A stretch of DNA of 64,000 nucleotides. It comes from Nocardiopsis eucommiae (GTDB lineage Bacteria; Actinomycetota; Actinomycetes; Streptosporangiales; Streptosporangiaceae). The DNA is taken from the NCBI GenBank assembly GCA_018388625.1, contig CP074402.1:2108001-2172000 (forward strand), in the 5' to 3' direction. Under the pieces are notes generated by a model. The model saw nothing but the letters and a program-made list of their open reading frames with translations. It was not told the origin of the DNA and ran no database searches. Positions 1 through 13,904 of the stretch are shown one piece after another. A program made the translations under genes and the position numbers. Each line of letters begins with the position of its first letter. Position 1 is the stretch's first letter.

Positions 1-489
1 TTCTGGCCGGTGACCAAGGACTACCACGGCGCCAAGCTGACCGTGAAGCTCGACGGCCGCCGCCACGTGACCCCGATGCTGCTGGTGATCGTCGCGATCG
101 GCGTCATCGACCTCGTCTTCGCCGTCGACTCCATCCCGGCCATCTTCGGCCTGACGCAGGACGCCTACATCGTCTTCACCGCCAACGCCTTCGCCCTCAT
201 GGGCCTGCGCCAGCTGTACTTCCTGCTGGCCGGACTGATGGACCGCCTGGCCTACATCAGCTGGGGCCTGTCCGCGATCATGGTGTTCATCGGCGTGAAG
301 ATGATCCTGCACGCGCTCCACGAGAACGGCGTGCACGTCATCGACATCGGCATCGGCACCTCGCTCACCGTGATCCTGGGCATCATGACCATCACCATCG
401 TCGGCAGTCTGATCAAGTCCGGCGTCGACCAGCGCCGCGAGGCCGAGGTCGAGGGCAAGGACGAGGACGCCACGGCCGACCGCTCCTGA
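1..489 (+). CDS. TerC family integral membrane protein (5' end outside window)
   Basis: The frame is open from base 1 and stops at 487-489, so only the C-terminal half (about 162 residues) of a family that is usually 300-350 residues long is present. The segment FAVDSIPAIFG (bases 118-150) is the TerC hallmark with its membrane-embedded acidic residue, followed by ANAFALMGLRQLYFLLAGL and two more hydrophobic helices. TerC proteins are multi-pass membrane proteins linked to tellurium resistance and, in other bacteria, to manganese export and metal loading of exoenzymes. The tail is hydrophilic and acidic. The GTG at base 10 is internal, not a start. Family call is firm; the transported ion cannot be read from the sequence. 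Confidence 0.9.
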   Translation, partial: FWPVTKDYHGAKLTVKLDGRRHVTPMLLVIVAIGVIDLVFAVDSIPAIFGLTQDAYIVFTANAFALMGLRQLYFLLAGLMDRLAYISWGLSAIMVFIGVKMILHALHENGVHVIDIGIGTSLTVILGIMTITIVGSLIKSGVDQRREAEVEGKDEDATADRS

Positions 490-557
490 CCCCGAACCGC
501 CCCGTTCCCGGACGTTTCCGGAGTCCGCTCCGGGCAACCGCGGAAACCCACCTCGTT

Positions 558-579
558 CGAACGGTTGTTCGTTTATAGT
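558..579 (+). promoter_or_regulatory. LexA (SOS) box overlapping the uvrA promoter
   Basis: CGAAC-ggtt-GTTCG at 558-571 is a perfect inverted repeat matching the Gram-positive/actinobacterial LexA box (CGAAC-N4-GTTCG). A TATAGT -10 element lies directly downstream at 574-579, so LexA bound here would cover the promoter. The next gene is uvrA, a classic SOS gene. Seen: repeat and -10. Inferred: LexA repression. Confidence 0.8.
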
Positions 580-616
580 GGTGGTGTCCCGACGCACACG
601 CGTCGGGGCACCACCA
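579..616 (+). other. Strong hairpin at the start of the uvrA leader
   Basis: Bases 580-595 pair with 600-615 (16 bp with one G-T wobble, loop ACAC), extended by T579-A616, and are followed by ATTTTCG. It lies immediately after the predicted -10, so the uvrA transcript would begin within the left arm. It could be the terminator of the upstream TerC gene or a 5' leader structure. The rest of 617-824 shows no other feature. Confidence 0.55.
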
Positions 617-824
617 TTTTCGCGTGGCGGAAGAAACCGCCCCGGGTGATCGTTACTGTGGTCGGGCGGGGTGTCGCGTCACCATTCCCCGACATCCCCT
701 GAGCGGCCCGGTTCCGGAGCCGCGGCGGCCCCGCGGGGTCCGCGACCGCCTCAACGCGAAGCCATACACGGGTCCACCGACGTCACTTCGACGTGGTCCG
801 CGTCCTGTGCGTCAGAGCCGAAGG

Positions 825-3671
<2,847 letters not shown>

Positions 3672-3681
3672 CCCGCGTTCC

Positions 3682-3710
3682 GGCGCCCGCACGGTCTCCG
3701 TGCGGGCGCC
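3682..3710 (+). terminator. Hairpin terminator after uvrA
   Basis: A 13-bp perfect G+C stem (3682-3694 with 3698-3710, loop TCT) starts 10 bases after the uvrA stop. There is no U tract, as is usual in actinomycetes. Confidence 0.7.
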
Positions 3711-3849
3711 GTGTCGTGTGCGGGAACGGGTCCCAGTGTGAGCGCCGGTCTTCGTGCTCCGGCTCCGTGGGCCACGGGAGACGCCGCCCCTCCCGACGGC
3801 CCGCGAACGGCCCACGCGCGGGCCCTGCCATCGCTGCCCGGTCCTCGGG

Positions 3850-3987
3850 GCGACGCGTTCTCCCTTGCGCTCTCCGCCAACTCCACGAAGTTCGCGACAG
3901 TCACGGGTGCGTGGTCGGGCAGCAGTTCCACCTGATCACGCCGTGGTTGGTGGTGAGCTCGGCCGTTACGGTCTCGGTGGTGGTCAT
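3850..3987 (-). pseudogene. Remnant of a cyclophilin-type peptidyl-prolyl isomerase gene
   Basis: On the minus strand an ATG at 3987 with AAGGA upstream begins MTTTETVTAELTTNHGVI and, after one missing base near 3935, continues VELLPDHAPVTVANFVELAE. This is the conserved N-terminus of actinobacterial cyclophilin A (PpiA/PpiB, about 165-180 residues). After about 45 residues the similarity ends abruptly, and none of the catalytic core (FHRVI, GGDP, NGSQFFI) follows. Unlike the other frame breaks here, the loss of three quarters of the gene cannot be repaired by adding a base, so this is a true relic or a deletion scar. The rest of 3711-4098 shows nothing else recognisable. Confidence 0.75.
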
Positions 3988-4098
3988 GGCGATTCCTTGA
4001 GGTGATCGACTCGGGTGGGGGTGGAGTGGGGAACGCGGACACGACTCTCGGTGCCGTCAAGGCGGGGCCGTCCCCTTCCCGTCTGACAGGCTGTCCCC

Positions 4099-4467
4099 AT
4101 GCTTGGACGACTGCGCGCCGTGACCGTCGACTGCCCCGATCCCGGGGTCCTGGCCGACTTCTACTCCGAACTCCTGGGGCTCCCGGTCACCAGGCGTGAC
4201 CGCGACTGGGCGGGGATCGGTGACGGGACCCGGCCCGTGATCGACTTCCAACGGGTGGAGGACCACCGGGCCCCGGCCTGGCCGGATCCCGAGCGCCCCC
4301 AACAGATGCACTTCGAGATCATGGTCGAGGACATCGGGGCGGCCCACGCCCGGGTGCTGGAGTTGGGCGCGCGTCTGCTCGCCGTGTCCGAGGAGCGGCC
4401 CGAGAACCTGTACCGGGTCTACGCCGACCCGGCCGGTCACCCCTTCTGCCTGGAGTTCAGGGCGTGA
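4099..4467 (+). CDS. VOC (glyoxalase/bleomycin-resistance fold) protein
   Basis: The 122-residue product starts with the typical VOC strand-helix pattern (AVTVDCPDPGVLADFYSELL), has a central HFEIMVEDI strand and ends with the second repeat YADPAGHPFCLEF. The metal-binding positions are plausible (His in MHFEI, Glu in LEF), but the substrate is unknown. It stands alone between the cyclophilin relic and the Rieske gene. Proteins of this size are common in actinomycetes and range from dioxygenases to antibiotic-binding proteins. Confidence 0.85.
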   Translation: MLGRLRAVTVDCPDPGVLADFYSELLGLPVTRRDRDWAGIGDGTRPVIDFQRVEDHRAPAWPDPERPQQMHFEIMVEDIGAAHARVLELGARLLAVSEERPENLYRVYADPAGHPFCLEFRA

Positions 4468-4660
4468 CCGCCGTAGGTCACCGGTGTGCGCCCCCTCCGT
4501 TCGGTCGACTGGCTGAGGGCACCGACCGGTGCTCCTCAGCCCTGGGAAGCCTGCGGCGGGGAGGACCGCCGACCGCGCGAGCAGGGGCCGGTGCGGGGCA
4601 CCCGAGCCGACCTACTACGATTCGTAGTGGAATTCAGGCGCAGGTGAGGAGCGGTCGGTC

Positions 4661-5077
4661 GTGGCTGGAACGAGGACATGCGGGTGCGGGGTGAGCAGGC
4701 GTCGTCTGCTCGGAACGGCGGGGGCGGCGGCCGCCGTGACCGCCGTGAGCGCCTGCGGTCAGCCCCCGGACCCCCAGGAGGTGCGCCGGGGCCACGTGGT
4801 CGGTCAGACCACGGACGTTCCGGAGGGCGGCGGGGCGGTCTTCAGCCACAGCAAGCTGGTGGTGACCCAGCCCGAGGAGGGCGAGTACCGGGCCTTCAGC
4901 GCCGCCTGCACCCACGGCGGCTGCACGGTCCAGGAGGTCGAGGACGAGGTCATCCGTTGCCTCTGCCACGGGAGCGAGTTCGACATCGTCTCCGGCGAGG
5001 TCGTCACGGGCCCGGCGGAGGAGCCCTTGGAGAAGTTCACCGTCACCATCGACGGGACCGACATCATCCTCGACTGA
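4661..5077 (+). CDS. Tat-exported Rieske [2Fe-2S] lipoprotein
   Basis: The 138-residue product starts at GTG 4661 with GAGGAG upstream. The N-terminus carries a twin-arginine signal (SRRRLLGTAG) followed by a short hydrophobic stretch and a lipobox-like VSAC, so it is probably exported folded and lipid-anchored. Rieske box 1 is CTHGGC (C83, H85 ligands; C88) and box 2 is CLCHGS (C100, H103 ligands; C102), with C88/C102 able to form the usual disulfide. It is far smaller than cytochrome bc1 Rieske subunits and lacks their transmembrane helices, so it is a standalone periplasmic electron carrier of unknown partner. Confidence 0.9.
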   Translation: MAGTRTCGCGVSRRRLLGTAGAAAAVTAVSACGQPPDPQEVRRGHVVGQTTDVPEGGGAVFSHSKLVVTQPEEGEYRAFSAACTHGGCTVQEVEDEVIRCLCHGSEFDIVSGEVVTGPAEEPLEKFTVTIDGTDIILD

Positions 5078-5093
5078 CCCGGCCCACGCACGA

Positions 5094-5125
5094 CGGAGCC
5101 CCACCGAACTCTCGGTGGGGCTCCG
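5094..5125. terminator. Bidirectional hairpin terminator between convergent genes
   Basis: A 14-bp perfect stem (5094-5107 with 5112-5125, loop ACTC) sits between the Rieske gene and the MscS gene, which converge. It can serve both. Confidence 0.8.
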
Positions 5126-5152
5126 CGTGCGTACGGGGCGGGGTACGGGGCG

Positions 5153-6309
5153 TCAGACCTCTTCGGGGTTGCCCGACTGCGCCGAACCCTCGCTGTCGTC
5201 GTGGGCCGCGACCGGGGCGGGAGAGGCCCGGCGGAACGCCGAGGTCGGGAACCGCGCCGCGTAGTCGGACTCGTCGTCCCCGGCGCTGATGAACTCCGTG
5301 CGGTTGCGCGGCAGGGACTCGGGGTAGTTGGTGGCCAACCAGGTGACCAGGTGCTCGCGGATCTCGCACGCGATGTTCCACTGGTTGCCGGTGTCGGAGG
5401 CGGTGGCCACCACCCGGACCATGACCTCACCGGAGTCGGTGATGTCCACGACCTGGCAGGACCAGCTGCGCCCGTCCCAGAACCTGCTGGCGGTGATCAG
5501 CCGCCCGGTCTCCTCGCGCAGGTCCGCGATGGGCACCTCCCAGTCGAGGGGAGCTGGACCTTGGCGGTGATGTTGGTCCCGGCCTTGGTCCAGTTCTCGA
5601 AGCTGGTGGTGGTGAAGTTGGCGACCGGGACGACCAGTCGGCGCTCGTCCCAGATCTTGATGGTGACGTTGACCAGGCTGAGCTCCTCGACCCGGCCCCA
5701 CTCGCCCTCGACCACGACGACGTCCCCGATGCGCAGGGCGTCGCTGAAGGCCAGCTGGAGTCCCGCGAACAGGTTTCCGAGGGTCGACTGGGCCGCGACA
5801 CCGGCGACGATACCGATGACACCGGCGGAGGCCAGGAGCCCGGCGCCGAGCGCCTGGACCTCGGGGAAGGTGAAGAGGATGGAGGCGATGGCCAGGACCA
5901 CGATGACCGAGGTGATGACCCTGCGCAGCAGCCGTACCTGGGTCTGGAGTCGGCGGGCCCGGCGGTCGGCGTCGCCGTTGCGCGCGGAGAGGCGCTCCAG
6001 CACCATGTCGGTGGCCGCGTAGGCCAGGCTGATCCCGAGCGCGGTCAGGGTGCCGATCATCAGGATCGTCATCGCGTGGTCGATGGTCTGGAAGGTGCTC
6101 CAGGCCACGTCCCCCCGACTGGGGAGCGCGAGGTTGGCCCCGGCGACCGCCGCGGCGGTGTACGCGGTGATCGCCGAACGCGCGACCACGTAGCGGGCCA
6201 TCGGCCAGACCTTGCCCAACTTGTGGTTGAGCAGCCACTGGAGGATGAAGACCAGGGCCATCGAGACCGAGACGGCGATGCCGATCGCGATCCACTGGGA
6301 GACGGACAC
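5153..6309 (-). CDS. Small-conductance mechanosensitive channel (MscS family), frame broken once
   Basis: Starting at 6309, the product has an N-terminal membrane region with about four to five hydrophobic helices, then the pore helix and beta domain: [20 protein letters not shown] and [20 protein letters not shown], the MscS signature. MscS-type channels release solutes on hypo-osmotic shock. The frame breaks at about 5550 within [12 protein letters not shown] and resumes as [13 protein letters not shown]; one missing base in the GGGG run there explains it and gives about 385 residues. The tail is a hydrophilic cytoplasmic extension. Confidence 0.88.
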
Positions 6310-6488
6310 GTCGAAGCGCCCCCTTGTCGTTCATGTCGGGAAGTTCAGCTGTACCCGCCCAACCTAGACCATGCAGATATCCAATCGTGACGTTTGCTTG
6401 TACTGATTCCTCCGGAGTGACCCGCTCCACGGGGGCGCGTCGCGCGGACCGGTGGCCGTCTGTCCCCGGGAGCGACCAGAATGGGGGT

Positions 6489-8497
6489 ATGGCTGCGACT
6501 CCTCACCTGCGCCCCGCCCCCGGGTCCATCCCGACCGAGCCGGGCGTCTACCGATTCCGGGACGCCTCCGGCCGGGTCATCTACGTGGGCAAGGCCAAGA
6601 ACCTGCGGTCGAGGCTGTCCTCCTACTTCCGGGACTTCGCCGGACTGCACCCCCGTACCCAGCAGATGGTCTCCACCGCCGCCGACGTCGACTGGACGAT
6701 CGTCGGCACCGAGGTCGAGGCCCTCCAGCTGGAGTACTCCTGGATCAAGCAGTACGACCCGCGCTTCAACGTCAAGTACCGCGACGACAAGAGCTACCCC
6801 TACCTGGCGGTGACCCTCAACGAGGAGTTCCCCCGAGTCCAGGTGATGCGGGGCGCCAAGCGCCGTGGCGTGCGCTACTTCGGCCCCTACTCGCACGCCT
6901 GGGCGATCCGCGAGACCGTCGACCTGCTGCTGCGGGTCTTCCCCGTGCGCACCTGCTCGCCGGGGGTGTTCCGGGGCGCGCGCAACAGCGGCCGCCCCTG
7001 CCTCCTCGGTTACATCGGCAAGTGCGTGGCGCCCTGCGTGGGCCGGGCCAGCCCCGAGGAGCACCGCGAACTGGCGGAGGACTTCTGTTCGTTCCTGGCC
7101 GGGGACACCGGGCGCTTCATTCGTCAGCTGGAGGCGCGGATGACCGAGGCGGCCCAGGAGATGGAGTACGAACGGGCCGCACGGATCCGCGACGACATCG
7201 AGGCCCTGCGCGCCGCCCTGGAGAAGCAGGCCGTGGTCCTGCCCGACTCCACCGACTGCGACGTCATCGCCATGTCCGACGACCCGCTGGAGGCGGCGGT
7301 CCAGATCTTCCACGTGCGGGGCGGCCGGATCCGCGGTCAGCGCGGCTACGTGGTGGACAAGGTGACCGACGCCAGCCCCGGGGAGCTCATGCAGAACTTC
7401 CTGCGCCAGCTCTACGGCTCCCTGGACGGGTCCGAGGAGACCGAGGGCACCGGTACGTCGATCCCGCGCGAGGTCCTGGTCTCCCACGAGCCGGACGACC
7501 CCGACGCCGTGGCGAGCTGGCTGGCCGAGCACCGGGGCGCGGCGGTGGACCTGCGCGTGCCCCAGCGCGGCGACAAGAAGTCCCTCATGGAGACCGTGGA
7601 CAAGAACGCCCGCGAGGCACTGGCCCGGCACAAGACGCACCGCGCCGGGGACCTCAGCACCCGGGGCCGCGCTCTGAACGAGATCCAGGAGGCGCTGGAC
7701 CTGCCCGAGGCGCCGCTGCGCATCGAGTGCTTCGACATCTCCAACCTCCAGGGCGAGCACGTGGTGGCCTCGATGGTGGTCTTCGAGGACGGCCTGGCCC
7801 GCAAGTCCGAGTACCGGAGGTTCTCCGTGCGCGGCAGCGGGGCCGGAGGAGCGGAGCAGCACGACGTGGCCGCCATGTACGAGGTGGTCAGGCGCCGGTT
7901 CCGCCGCTACCTGGAGGAGAGCGCGCGCGCCGGTGAGGTGGCCCGCATGGGCGGCACCGACGACCACGCGGACACCGACGGGCACGGGCTCACGGGCGGG
8001 AGCGGCACCTCCGAGGAGCCCGCGCCCGGCAAGTTCGCCTATCCGCCTAACCTGGTGGTGGTGGACGGCGCCCGCCCGCAGGCGGAGGCGGCGCGGCGCG
8101 CGTTGGACGAACTCGGCATCGAGGACGTGGCCGTCTGCGGTCTGGCCAAGCGCCTGGAGGAGGTGTGGCTGCCCGACGACGAGGATCCGGTGATCCTTCC
8201 GCGCGCGGGCGAGGGCCTCTACCTCCTCCAGCGGGTCCGCGACGAGGCCCACCGATTCGCCATCCAGTACCACCGGCAGAAGCGCGCCAAGGCGCTCACC
8301 GGGAGCAGCCTGGACGAACTGCCGGGTCTGGGTCCGGCGCGCAGGACCGCCCTCATCAAGGAGTTCGGTTCGGTGCGCAGACTCGCCTCGGCGAGTACCG
8401 AGGAGATCGCGGCGGTACCCGGGATCGGCCCCAAACTGGCCGAGTCCGTGCACGCACATCTGTCCGGTGGCCCCGGCCGGAGGGACGCGGAGGGTGA
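6489..8497 (+). CDS. uvrC: Excinuclease ABC subunit C
   Basis: UvrC makes both incisions around a lesion after UvrA/UvrB. ATG 6489 starts [15 protein letters not shown], followed by the GIY-YIG nuclease ([20 protein letters not shown]), the UVR motif ([20 protein letters not shown]), the RNase-H-like domain ([18 protein letters not shown]) and C-terminal helix-hairpin-helices ([20 protein letters not shown]). The uncorrected frame runs on to 8843, 300 bases into rapZ, which is not credible. One missing base just after HAHLSGG (about 8470-8490) would place the stop at 8495-8497, giving about 669 residues, a normal length, 41 bases before rapZ. The 3' end is therefore inferred. Confidence 0.93.
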
Positions 8498-8538
8498 CGG
8501 GGCGACGGCAAGGCAAGGCACAGACGGGGAGGAGACAC

Positions 8539-9422
8539 ATGACGGTCGAACTGGGCGGGGAGCTACCGCCGGACGTGGTCATCGTCACCGGGATGTCCGG
8601 TGCGGGTCGGAGTACGGCGGCCAGGGCCCTGGAGGACCTGGACTGGTTCGTGGTGGACAACCTGCCACCCGGGCTGCTGCCCACGATGATCGAGCTCGCG
8701 GGCCGCACCCACGGGGCGGTTCCCCGGGTGGCGGTGGTGGTGGACGTGCGTTCACTCGCCTTCACGGAGGACCTGCTGTCCACGGTGGAGGAACTGCGCA
8801 AGCGCGACATCACCGCGCGGGTGCTGTACCTGGAGGCGGGTGACGACGCCCTGGTGCGCCGCTTCGAGGGGGTCCGCCGCCCCCACCCCTCCAGGGTGAC
8901 GGTCGCCTGACCGACGGCATCGACCGTGAGCGGGAGACGCTGCGCGCGATCCGTGGCGAGGCCGACCTGGTCATCGACACCTCCCAGCTCAACGTGCACC
9001 AGCTCAAGGCGCGGGTGATCGGGTTCTTCGGGGAGAGCGACGAGGTGCGCCCGCGCGCCAACGTGGTCTCCTTCGGGTTCAAGCACGGCCTGCCGGTCGA
9101 CGCCGACCTGGTCCTGGACTGCCGGTTCCTGCCCAACCCGCACTGGGTGCCGGACCTGCGGCCGATGAACGGCCGTGACGAGCCGGTCCGGGACTACGTG
9201 CTCTCCCAGGACGGCGCCAAGGAGATGCTGGAGGCGTACTCGGAGGTCCTGAAGCTGACCATCGCCGGGTACCAGCGCGAGGGCAAGCACTACATGACGC
9301 TGGCGGTGGGCTGTACCGGCGGCAAGCACCGCAGTGTGGCCATGGCGGAGCAGTTCGGTGAGCGGCTGCGGGCGCAGGGCGTGGACGTGCACGTGGTCCA
9401 CCGGGACGTGGGCCGGGAGTGA
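8539..9422 (+). CDS. rapZ: RNase adapter RapZ (YvcJ family nucleotide-binding protein), frame broken once
   Basis: ATG 8539 with GGAGGAGA upstream gives a P-loop protein: Walker [10 protein letters not shown] from residue 18, [19 protein letters not shown] and, after the break, [23 protein letters not shown] and [11 protein letters not shown]. The family binds nucleotides; in enterobacteria RapZ governs GlmZ sRNA decay, while in Gram-positive bacteria the role is less clear. The frame shifts at about 8885 (GVRRPHP to [16 protein letters not shown]) and one restored base gives 294 residues. It lies in the conserved uvrC-rapZ-yvcK-whiA order. Confidence 0.93.
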
Positions 9423-9503
9423 CGCGCGTTCCGGCGAGCACGGGGTCGGCGGCGGCACGGTCGCCCGGACGTCCGTGACCTGGTGGTGAACGCACCGGAC
9501 CCA

Positions 9504-9529
9504 CCCCGGGGGACTCGTGTCCCCCGGGG
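9504..9529 (+). terminator. Hairpin terminator after rapZ
   Basis: An 11-bp perfect stem (9504-9514 with 9519-9529, loop TCGT) lies 80 bases after rapZ. It implies that yvcK has its own promoter in 9530-9813, a stretch in which I see no clear -35/-10 pair and no gene. Confidence 0.65.
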
Positions 9530-9813
9530 CCGCCTGAGACGGTTTGTCGCACTGGTGTGACGGCCTCGTGACGCTCACGGCCGATCGCCCGTACCTCTGA
9601 CATCCTGGTGCTCGCGGACACGCGCCAGGCCCGTGGGTGAACCGAATCGCCAATAATGGCGTCTTCCCTTACATTGGCCCGGTCATTGTTGGTGCCGGTC
9701 CGCCAAGGGACCGGGACACGGCGGGCCGGGGGCGTGGGTCGGCCGTTCGCACGCCCCTTCCGGGGCGGGCCGACGCGTCCACCGGACACGGGACGAGGGG
9801 GCAGGCCAAAGGC

Positions 9814-10787
9814 ATGTCGAACAGCACCGCTCCGGACGGGGACGACGCCTCACGGCCACCCCGGGTGGTCGCGCTGGGGGCGGGCACGGCCTGCACGCCT
9901 CACTGTCGGCGCTGCGCAGGGTGACCACGGACGTCACCGCGATCGTGACGGTCGCCGACGACGGCGGCTCCAGCGGCCGACTGCGCGAGGAACTGGGCGT
10001 GCTGCCGCCCGGTGACCTCAGGATGGCCCTGGCCGCGCTCTGCGGGGACGACGAGTGGGGCCACACCTGGAGCCAGGTGCTCCAGCACCGGTTCCGCTCG
10101 GAGGGGACCTGCACGGTCACGCGGTCGGCAACCTGCTGATCGTCGCCCTGTGGGAACTGCTCGGTGACTCGGTGGCCGGGCTGGACTGGGTGGGACAGCT
10201 GCTGGGCGCCCACGGCCGGGTCCTGCCGATGTCGTCGGTGCCGTTGGAGATCTCGGCGGAGGTGTCCGGGATCGATCCGGAGAAACCGGAGGCGCTCACC
10301 ACGGTGCGCGGACAGGTGGCGTGCGCGAGCACCAGCGGCCGCGTACGTTCCATCTCGCTGATCCCCGAGGACCCCCGGCCAGCCCGCAGGCGGTCAAGGC
10401 CGTGCGGGAGGCCGACTGGGTGGTCTTCGGCCCGGGTTCCTGGTTCACGAGCGTGCTGCCGCACCTGCTGGTCCCGGAGCTGGCCCACGCCCTGGTCACC
10501 ACGCGGGCGAAGCGGCTGGTGGTGTTGAACCTGTCGCCCCAGCAGGGGAGACCGACGACTTCCGCCCCGAGACCTACCTCGAGGTGCTCCACGAGCACGC
10601 GCCCAAGCTGGGGGTGGACGTGGTGCTGGCCGACTCCGGCACGGTGGACGAGGTCGGGCCGCTCCTGTCCGTCACGAACCAGCTCGGCGGGCGGCTCGAA
10701 CTGGCCGACCTGAGCCGGGGGGACGGGACCCCGCGCCATGACGCGGACAAACTGGCCGCCGCCCTGGAGCACGTCCTGGAGGACTGA
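9814..10787 (+). CDS. yvcK: Gluconeogenesis factor YvcK / CofD-like protein, frame broken four times
   Basis: The product starts at ATG 9814 (MSNSTAPDGDDASRPPRVVAL). Reading across the breaks gives the family's conserved blocks in order: VTAIVTVADDGGSSGRLREE, PPGDLRMALAAL, GHAVGNLLIVALWE, PLEISAEVSG, ADWVVFGPGSWFTSVLPHLL, LVVLNLSPQQGETDDF. YvcK binds UDP-sugars and is needed for growth on gluconeogenic carbon and for cell-wall metabolism in Gram-positives. Breaks fall at about 9880, 10108, 10372 and 10548, each beside a run of four or five G or C and each consistent with one missing base; repair gives 325 residues. Four breaks in a gene whose every motif survives argue for sequence error rather than decay. 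Confidence 0.9.
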
Positions 10788-10853
10788 ACCCGCCTTCCCG
10801 GTGTTGGTGCCGGCCTGGGGTGCCCGTGACCAGGGTCGGGGAAGGGTGGGTTC

Positions 10854-11269
10854 ATGGCTGATCACCGCATCCACCTGGAACGCGTCTACGACGAGGTCCG
10901 CGCCGAGAAGCACCCCGGGCAGGGGAGGAACCCCCGCCCGGGCCCCGGTTCCTGGTGGACCGGCTCTGGCCCCGAGGCGTGAGCAAGAGCGCGGTCGACG
11001 GGGACGAGTGGGTCAAGGACGCCGCACCCAGTCCCACGCTCCGCACCTGGTTCGGGCACGACCCGAGCCGCTTCGACGAGTTCGCGCGCCGCTACCGGGC
11101 CGAACTGGAGCGCCGCCCGGAGGTCCTCGACCCCCTCCTCGAAGCGGCCCGTGAGGGACCCATCACGCTCCTGTACGCGGCCAGGGACACCGAGCACAAC
11201 CACGCCATCGTGTTGAGGGACCACCTGGAGTCCCTCCTGGACCCCTCCCCGGGGTCGGGGAGCAATTGA
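10854..11269 (+). CDS. DUF488 family protein, frame broken once
   Basis: ATG 10854 starts MADHRIHLERVYDEVRAEKH; after a break at about 10930-10955 the frame continues FLVDRLWPRGVSKSAVDGDE, TWFGHDPSRFDEFARRYRAEL and ITLLYAARDTEHNHA, all hallmarks of DUF488 (YeaO-like). One restored base gives about 138 residues. The biochemical role of DUF488 is unknown. It sits between yvcK and whiA, which are adjacent in most actinomycetes, so it looks like an insertion into the conserved block. Confidence 0.88.
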
Positions 11270-11468
11270 CCGCACACCGACACGAAGGGCGACACGCCGC
11301 CTGTGAGCTGGGCTTGAGGAATCGCGACACGCCGTGCGGGGGTCGGCGTAAAGGCGCGCGTCACGTAGTCTGCACCGAGAAAGCCGCCCAGGGAACAGCC
11401 CGTGGCGGCACCCGGTGCCCTGGTGTGCGGTGCCGGTGTTCTGCCAGTTCAAGGGGAGGATCGCGGCG

Positions 11469-12449
11469 ATGGCGATGACCGGCGTGGTGAAGGATGAGCT
11501 GAGCCGACTGGCGATCCTCAAGCCATGCTGCCGCAAGGCGGAGGTGTCCACCATCCTGCGGTTCACCGGTGGTCTGCACCTCGTGGGCGGCCGGATCGTG
11601 ATCGAGGCCGAGCTCGACACGGGCGCGGCCGCGCGGAGGCTGCGCAAGGACATTTCGGAGGTCTTCGGACACGAGTCCGAGGTGGTGGTGCTCTCCCCGA
11701 GCGGACTGCGCAAGGGCAACCGGTACGTGGTGCGGGTGATCAAGGACGGCGAGTCCCTGGCCCGCCAGACCGGCCTGGTCGACAACAACGGGCGCCCCGT
11801 GCGCGGCCTGCCCCGCCACGTGGTGGCGGGCGGGGCCTGCGACTCCGAGTCCGCCTGGCGCGGTGCCTTCATCGCGCACGGCTCCCTGACGGAACCGGGC
11901 CGTTCCATGTCCCTGGAGGTCACCTGCCCCGGCCCGGAGGCCGCGCTGGCCCTGGTCGGTGCGGCCCGGCGCCTGAAGGTGCACGCCAAGGCCCGCGAGG
12001 TGCGCGGCGTGGACCGGGTGGTGGTGCGCGACGGCGACTCCATCGGCGCGTTGCTGACCCTGTTGGGAGCCCACCAGAGCGTCCTGGCCTGGGAGGAGCG
12101 CCGGATGCGCCGGGAGGTGCGGGCCACCGCGAACCGGCTCGCCAACTTCGACGACGCCAACCTGCGGCGCAGCGCCCGGGCCGCGGTCGCGGCGGGGGCG
12201 CGGGTCGAGCGGGCCCTGGAGATCCTGGGGGAGGAAGCCCCCAAGCACCTGGTGGCCGCCGGGCAGCTGCGCCTGGCCCACAAGCAGGCGTCCCTGGAGG
12301 AGCTGGGTCAGCTCTCGGTCCCGCCGCTGACCAAGGACGCCATCGCCGGGCGTATCCGCAGGCTGCTGGCGATGGCCGACAAGCGGGCCAGTGACCTGGG
12401 CATCGAGGGAACAGAGGCGAACCTCACTCCCGACATGCTCGTGCCCTGA
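11469..12449 (+). CDS. whiA: Sporulation/cell-division regulator WhiA
   Basis: The 326-residue product starts at ATG 11469 ([14 protein letters not shown]) with AGGGGAGGA upstream; ATG 11475 is an alternative. It has the N-terminal LAGLIDADG-homing-endonuclease-derived domain ([40 protein letters not shown]) and the C-terminal helix-turn-helix ([32 protein letters not shown]). WhiA works with WhiB to switch aerial hyphae of sporulating actinomycetes to septation, so the organism is probably filamentous. The frame is intact. Confidence 0.96.
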   Translation: MAMTGVVKDELSRLAILKPCCRKAEVSTILRFTGGLHLVGGRIVIEAELDTGAAARRLRKDISEVFGHESEVVVLSPSGLRKGNRYVVRVIKDGESLARQTGLVDNNGRPVRGLPRHVVAGGACDSESAWRGAFIAHGSLTEPGRSMSLEVTCPGPEAALALVGAARRLKVHAKAREVRGVDRVVVRDGDSIGALLTLLGAHQSVLAWEERRMRREVRATANRLANFDDANLRRSARAAVAAGARVERALEILGEEAPKHLVAAGQLRLAHKQASLEELGQLSVPPLTKDAIAGRIRRLLAMADKRASDLGIEGTEANLTPDMLVP

Positions 12450-13782
<1,333 letters not shown>

Positions 13783-13783
13783 C

Positions 13784-13854
13784 CCACGGGTCCCGACCCG
13801 TGGCAGCGCACGCGTGACCCGGCACCCCTTCCGCCTCCGCGCGGTGGGGGTGCC
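13784..13854 (+). other. Two hairpins between gap and pgk
   Basis: Stem 13784-13791/13796-13803 (8 bp, loop CCCG) begins at the gap stop and is followed by stem 13821-13828/13847-13854 (8 bp). They may attenuate or process the gap-pgk transcript; neither has a U tract. Confidence 0.45.
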
Positions 13855-13904
13855 GTCGCGTGCGCGCCCCTCCCAGACTTCGACACCCCAACGAGGAGAC
13901 CAGT

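Noticed and set aside
624-824. N-terminal extension of UvrA by 67 residues
   Set aside because: No similarity in the extension; family similarity starts at 825.
8498-8843. C-terminal extension of uvrC into rapZ
   Set aside because: The extension has no similarity and overlaps rapZ by 300 bases; a missing base at the end of uvrC explains it.
6345-9653. A 1102-codon minus-strand frame across uvrC, rapZ and beyond
   Set aside because: A shadow of the plus-strand genes with no recognisable domain or ribosome site.
9530-9813. Possible RNA gene or riboswitch upstream of yvcK
   Set aside because: No conserved fold or tRNA-like structure is visible; only the rapZ terminator is supported.
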